Shown in pieces: positions 6,519 to 9,822 of a DNA stretch of 9,822 bases. The translations under genes and the position numbers were made by a program. Below the pieces are notes generated by a model. The model ran no database searches and was not told the origin of the DNA. It worked only from the letters and a program-made list of their open reading frames with translations. The DNA comes from SGZJ01 sp949372955 (lineage in GTDB: Bacteria; Bacteroidota; Bacteroidia; Flavobacteriales; Flavobacteriaceae), in contig CASIAX010000014.1 in the NCBI GenBank assembly GCA_949372955.1, forward strand, positions 1 through 9,822, written 5' to 3'. How positions within the stretch are numbered: the stretch's first letter is position 1; every line of letters begins with the position of its first letter.

Positions 6519-8672
6519 ATGCAATTATTAAGAAAATATCCAAAATTATTTCAATGGTTATTTTTATTAATTGTATTTTTCTTTTTATGCTTTGCTGTAG
6601 ATGTTCCCGAAACCTACAAATTTATAAGAGGCCAGGCCGAATTTATTAAGGATCCAAATCAAAGCACTTATAAACTGTTTGGTGCAGAAGTAAGATATTA
6701 CGCATTTGATGTTTTTTGGAGGCTACCTCCTCTACTTGGATGGCTACCTATTTGGATAAACGATTCCTTATTCTTTTTAATGAACGAGTGGATGCCAATG
6801 GAGTTTTGGAATGAAAATACTCAATCATACAAAACCCGACCCTTGGTTTTACAATTAACAAGAAATATGACTGCGTTTATGACATTTCTTATTGAACTGA
6901 TTAGAGAGATTATGTTGGGGGGCGTTCAAACAGTTGTAGCATTTACCAGTTGGGATTGGATAGGTGCAAATCCATGGGCAAAGCTACCCGGATTACCTTG
7001 GACAATTATTGCAGCAGGTGCTGTGATACTTGGATATAACTTAAGTGGTAAAGGTCTAGCCTTATTTGCTGGTATAGTTATGGTTTATATTTCTATTTTT
7101 GGCCAATGGAAACCCTCCATGCAAACTCTTTCTTTTATATTGGTTGCGGCACCGCTTTCTTTTATTTTTGGTTTGGGCTTAGGTATTGCGGCATTTAAAA
7201 GTAAACGTGTAGAAAAGTTTTTGTATCCACTACTATTGGTTATGCAGACAATGCCTCAGTACGCTGTATTAGTTCCTGCAATAGTTCTTTTTGGTGTTGG
7301 TGACCATGCTGCTGTAATTATAACTATGGTTGTAGCTGTTCCGCCAATGATATTGTTAACTCTATTAGGTCTTAGAGGAATACCTCTTGAGGTTATTGAG
7401 GCTGGCAAAATGAGTGGATGCAATAATTGGCAACTAATGTTTAAAGTTTTAATTCCAACTGCAAGAAGAGATATTTTAATTGGAGTAAACCAAGTTATTA
7501 TGGTGTGTTTTTCTATGGCAGTTATTTCAGCTTTTATAGGTGCTAAGGGATTAGGGTTTAATTTATTACTAGCATTAAATCAGTTAAATATTGGATTGGC
7601 ATTAGAAGCAGGTTTGTGTATTAGCTTGATTGCAATATTATTAGATAAAATGTCCTTAGCTTGGGCAAATAAACAAATAGATTATTTTGGTAACTTAACT
7701 TTTTTTGAACGTCATAAAAGTGGATTATTTTTTGCTGGTGCAGTGTTAATTGGAATTATATTTGCCTATGCTGGGTCATTTTACTTTAAAGAAGGCTTCA
7801 ATTATCTATTTGAAGTTCCGCACAATAAAGGAATATCAACTGCAGATTTTTGGAATAGAGGAGTTGATTGGATTTGGGATACCTTCTTTCATACTTTAAA
7901 AATTTTTAACACATGGTTGATAGTAGATGTGCTACAACCGATGCGAGCTGCTTATTTAAGGATGCCTATTGTTGCAACGTTCGTTTTAGTCATGGGCTCT
8001 GGATATATAATTGGAGGAATACGTTCTGCTCTTGTAGTGGGTGCATTAACATTATTTATAGCATTAAGCCCATGGTGGGATAGAGCTTTAGTTACATTAT
8101 ACATGGCAACTTTTGGAGTTTTTATATCCACTATAATTGGATTTACTGTTGGGGCACTATGTTTTCAAAATAAATATACCACAAATTTTATGTTGGGTGT
8201 TTGTGATATCTTTCAAACATTTCCTTCATTTGTATACTTAATTCCAGTAATGATGCTTTTTGGAGTTACAGATACATCAGTATTAATTGCGGTAGTAGTT
8301 TATGCAACTATACCTGCCACAAGATATACCATTGAAGGATTAAGAAGTGTTCCAACTGCTTTACATGATGCAGCTACAATGTCAGGTGTTACAAAATTAC
8401 AAAGATTATCAAAAATAGAATTTCCTTTAGCATTTCCTCACATGATGCTTGGTTTAAATCAAACAATTGTATTTGCTTTGTTCATGGTAATTATTGGAGC
8501 TTTTATTGGAACAGAAGATTTAGGACAGTATATTTTAAAAGCTTTATCTGACAAAAAGGGTGCGGGTATAGGATTAACATTGGGTCTTTGTGTTGCCTTT
8601 ATTGGCCTGATATTTGATCATCTAATTCGAACGTGGGTTGGAAAAAGAAAAAAACACCTTGGTATTGATTAG
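6519..8672 (+). CDS. tmoW: TMAO ABC transporter, fused double permease (ProW/OpuAB family)
   Basis: This inner-membrane permease would form the TMAO channel with two TmoV subunits. Its 717 residues are about twice the length of a normal ProW because two permease domains are joined in one chain. Each half has the family signature: QTMPQYAVLVPAIVLFGVGD (243-262) followed by the EAA-type loop GLRGIPLEVIEAGKMSG (284-300), and QTFPSFVYLIPVMMLFGVTD (566-585) followed by GLRSVPTALHDAATMSG (608-624). Each ends in an AFIG...LG segment (338-346, 661-669). I count roughly 14 hydrophobic segments. A polar stretch of about 70 residues (30-110) lies between the first membrane segment and the core. It starts 3 bp after tmoV, so the two are co-translated. 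Its stop overlaps the converging dddK stop. Confidence 0.87.
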   Translation: MQLLRKYPKLFQWLFLLIVFFFLCFAVDVPETYKFIRGQAEFIKDPNQSTYKLFGAEVRYYAFDVFWRLPPLLGWLPIWINDSLFFLMNEWMPMEFWNENTQSYKTRPLVLQLTRNMTAFMTFLIELIREIMLGGVQTVVAFTSWDWIGANPWAKLPGLPWTIIAAGAVILGYNLSGKGLALFAGIVMVYISIFGQWKPSMQTLSFILVAAPLSFIFGLGLGIAAFKSKRVEKFLYPLLLVMQTMPQYAVLVPAIVLFGVGDHAAVIITMVVAVPPMILLTLLGLRGIPLEVIEAGKMSGCNNWQLMFKVLIPTARRDILIGVNQVIMVCFSMAVISAFIGAKGLGFNLLLALNQLNIGLALEAGLCISLIAILLDKMSLAWANKQIDYFGNLTFFERHKSGLFFAGAVLIGIIFAYAGSFYFKEGFNYLFEVPHNKGISTADFWNRGVDWIWDTFFHTLKIFNTWLIVDVLQPMRAAYLRMPIVATFVLVMGSGYIIGGIRSALVVGALTLFIALSPWWDRALVTLYMATFGVFISTIIGFTVGALCFQNKYTTNFMLGVCDIFQTFPSFVYLIPVMMLFGVTDTSVLIAVVVYATIPATRYTIEGLRSVPTALHDAATMSGVTKLQRLSKIEFPLAFPHMMLGLNQTIVFALFMVIIGAFIGTEDLGQYILKALSDKKGAGIGLTLGLCVAFIGLIFDHLIRTWVGKRKKHLGID

Positions 8673-9043
8673 TTAAAATATTCAACTTCAGAAAAAGTAT
8701 CTGTTGGAAAAATCCAATAGAATTCCAAGGTTTCGGTTCCGCTATTTTTTAAAGCATGTTTTGCATTTGCAGCAATGTAAACTACGTCACCTTTTTTAAC
8801 TTCTTCAAGCTCACCAGATTTATTTAACATTCCTTTGCCACCAGTAACCACATATATTTCTGCAGGTGAGTGATAATGGAGTGTCAAGTCGCCCCCTGGA
8901 GCAATTTCAGCAAAACCAAGTGAAAGTCCAGAACTTCCCATAAAATCTGCATCAATTAAAAACTTCCACCTAACACCTGGGTATTTCTCAGTTGTTGACC
9001 ACTCTTGATCAGAGACAGATTTAAGGTTTTTTACAAAAATCAT
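8669..9043 (-). CDS. dddK: DMSP lyase, cupin type DddK
   Basis: This single-domain cupin is predicted to cleave dimethylsulfoniopropionate into dimethyl sulfide and acrylate in the cytoplasm. Cupin motif 1 is PGGDLTLHYHSPAEIY (49-64) and motif 2 is GDVVYIAANAKHALKN (85-100). His56, His58, Glu62 and His96 stand exactly at the positions I recall as metal ligands of SAR11 DddK. Tyr64 and Tyr122, reported as active-site residues, are also present. Length is 124 residues against about 130 for the characterised protein, the difference being the C-terminal tail after Tyr122. No signal peptide is visible. It lies 20 bp downstream of tmm on the same strand and probably shares its transcript; there is no clear ribosome-binding site. 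Its TAA overlaps the tmoW TAG tail to tail. A generic sugar-type cupin is the alternative, made unlikely by the residue match. Confidence 0.85.
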   Translation of the reverse strand: MIFVKNLKSVSDQEWSTTEKYPGVRWKFLIDADFMGSSGLSLGFAEIAPGGDLTLHYHSPAEIYVVTGGKGMLNKSGELEEVKKGDVVYIAANAKHALKNSGTETLEFYWIFPTDTFSEVEYFN

Positions 9044-9063
9044 GCAAAATCACAACTTATCGA

Positions 9064-9822
9064 TTATTTTTTGGGTTGATCTAAAAAAGTTTTCAAAGAA
9101 TCGTCCATTGCAACTTCCCATTCTGTGTGATGTTTTGGACCAATTGAACCAGTCACAGGTGAGGCAAATGACTTATTTCTATAAGTCATTATATTTTCTA
9201 CTTTATGATGTTCCCATTCTTTAAAAGTTTTTCTAATTAATTCAAAATCAATTTTAGGATAATCAGATAAATCATGAAGTTCTTTTGTGTACTCAGTTTG
9301 GAAATCGATCATTTGATCTGCATTTTCTAACTTTTCTTCAAGAGATACCCATTTATTAATATCTTTTTCAATTTCTGAGTCATTTGGAACTTTAATTTTT
9401 CCCATTATAACATCTCTTGCAAACCAAGCCTGACAATCAAACATATTAAAAGTATGAAATTGATCTTGCATACCTAGATACATTAATTTGTGATTATTTT
9501 GCCAAACCACACCTTTATATAACTTTGGTGGATATAATCTGTTTCCTGTTTTTAATTTAAGATCTTCAGATATAAAAGGAAAATGATGAAGATATCCTGT
9601 ACATAAAATTACAGCATCTGTTTCCTGTACATGACCGTCTTTAAATATTGCCTTATTACCCTCAAGTCTATCTAAGTGAAAAACTTCTTTCATTCCTTCA
9701 GGCCATTTAAATCCCATCGGATTGTGTCTATAACCAATAGTAACACTTTTTGCCCCATACTTATGACACTGAAGAGCTACATCTTCAGCAGAATAACTAC
9801 TTCCTAAAACAACAACATTCTT
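9064..9822 (-). CDS. tmm: Trimethylamine monooxygenase, C-terminal part (flavin-containing monooxygenase)
   Basis: This NADPH-dependent flavoenzyme oxidises trimethylamine to TMAO. The visible part is 252 residues reaching the right edge without a start, against about 450 for the family. It begins at the NADPH-binding Rossmann strand, KNVVVLGSSYSAEDVALQCH, whose GSSYSAED loop is characteristic of bacterial Tmm. It continues through the FMO motif ILCTGYLHHFPF and the aromatic, His-rich region QDQFHTFNMFDCQAWFARDV. The FAD loop and FMO signature lie outside the window. An apparent ATG at 9717 is internal: the frame stays open upstream with conserved sequence. Tmm enzymes also oxidise DMS to DMSO, which matters because dddK follows immediately. 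A different FMO is possible but the neighbourhood argues for Tmm. Confidence 0.88.
   Translation of the reverse strand, partial: KNVVVLGSSYSAEDVALQCHKYGAKSVTIGYRHNPMGFKWPEGMKEVFHLDRLEGNKAIFKDGHVQETDAVILCTGYLHHFPFISEDLKLKTGNRLYPPKLYKGVVWQNNHKLMYLGMQDQFHTFNMFDCQAWFARDVIMGKIKVPNDSEIEKDINKWVSLEEKLENADQMIDFQTEYTKELHDLSDYPKIDFELIRKTFKEWEHHKVENIMTYRNKSFASPVTGSIGPKHHTEWEVAMDDSLKTFLDQPKK

Noticed and set aside
9042..9224. Open frame on the + strand opposite the end of tmm (60 codons)
   Set aside because: It is antisense to the conserved C-terminus of Tmm and has no recognisable features.
1..9822. CRISPR arrays, tRNA or rRNA genes, insertion sequences or integrase genes
   Set aside because: I saw no regularly spaced repeats, tRNA-like cloverleafs, transposase frames or terminal inverted repeats in the window.

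Overview
The window is very AT-rich and densely packed, with mostly short intergenic gaps. Its gene content (TMAO demethylase, TMAO-type ABC transporter, trimethylamine monooxygenase, DddK-type DMSP lyase) points to a marine SAR11/Pelagibacterales alphaproteobacterium. This placement rests on gene families and composition; no phylogeny could be run.

Layout. Positions 1-2841 run leftward: the first 19 codons of a FAD-dependent oxidoreductase (1-58), a small MarR-like winged-helix regulator (159-509), and a 775-residue DUF1989-GcvT fusion recognised as trimethylamine-N-oxide demethylase, tdm (514-2841). A 115-bp divergent control region (2842-2956) holds two inverted repeats that share the core CTTAATAT. 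Rightward from it lies tmoX, the substrate-binding protein (2957-3925), closed by a strong intrinsic terminator (3945-3979). Three small unrecognised envelope-type genes follow (4026-5410): a secreted protein, a secreted MORN-repeat protein and a single-pass membrane protein. They separate tmoX from its partners tmoV (ATPase, 5484-6515) and tmoW (double-length permease, 6519-8672). From the right edge, two leftward genes converge on tmoW: tmm (C-terminal 252 residues visible, 9064-9822) and dddK (8669-9043).

How the genes work together. TmoXWV would import TMAO, Tmm would make TMAO from TMA, and Tdm would split TMAO into dimethylamine and formaldehyde, with its GcvT domain placed to pass the C1 unit to tetrahydrofolate. 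The oxidoreductase at the left edge resembles dimethylglycine/sarcosine dehydrogenases and may act in related N-methyl metabolism. The most striking link is tmm followed 20 bp later, on the same strand, by dddK. DddK releases DMS from DMSP, and Tmm-family enzymes are known to oxidise DMS to DMSO as well as TMA to TMAO. The pair could therefore form a DMSP to DMS to DMSO route tied to methylamine metabolism.
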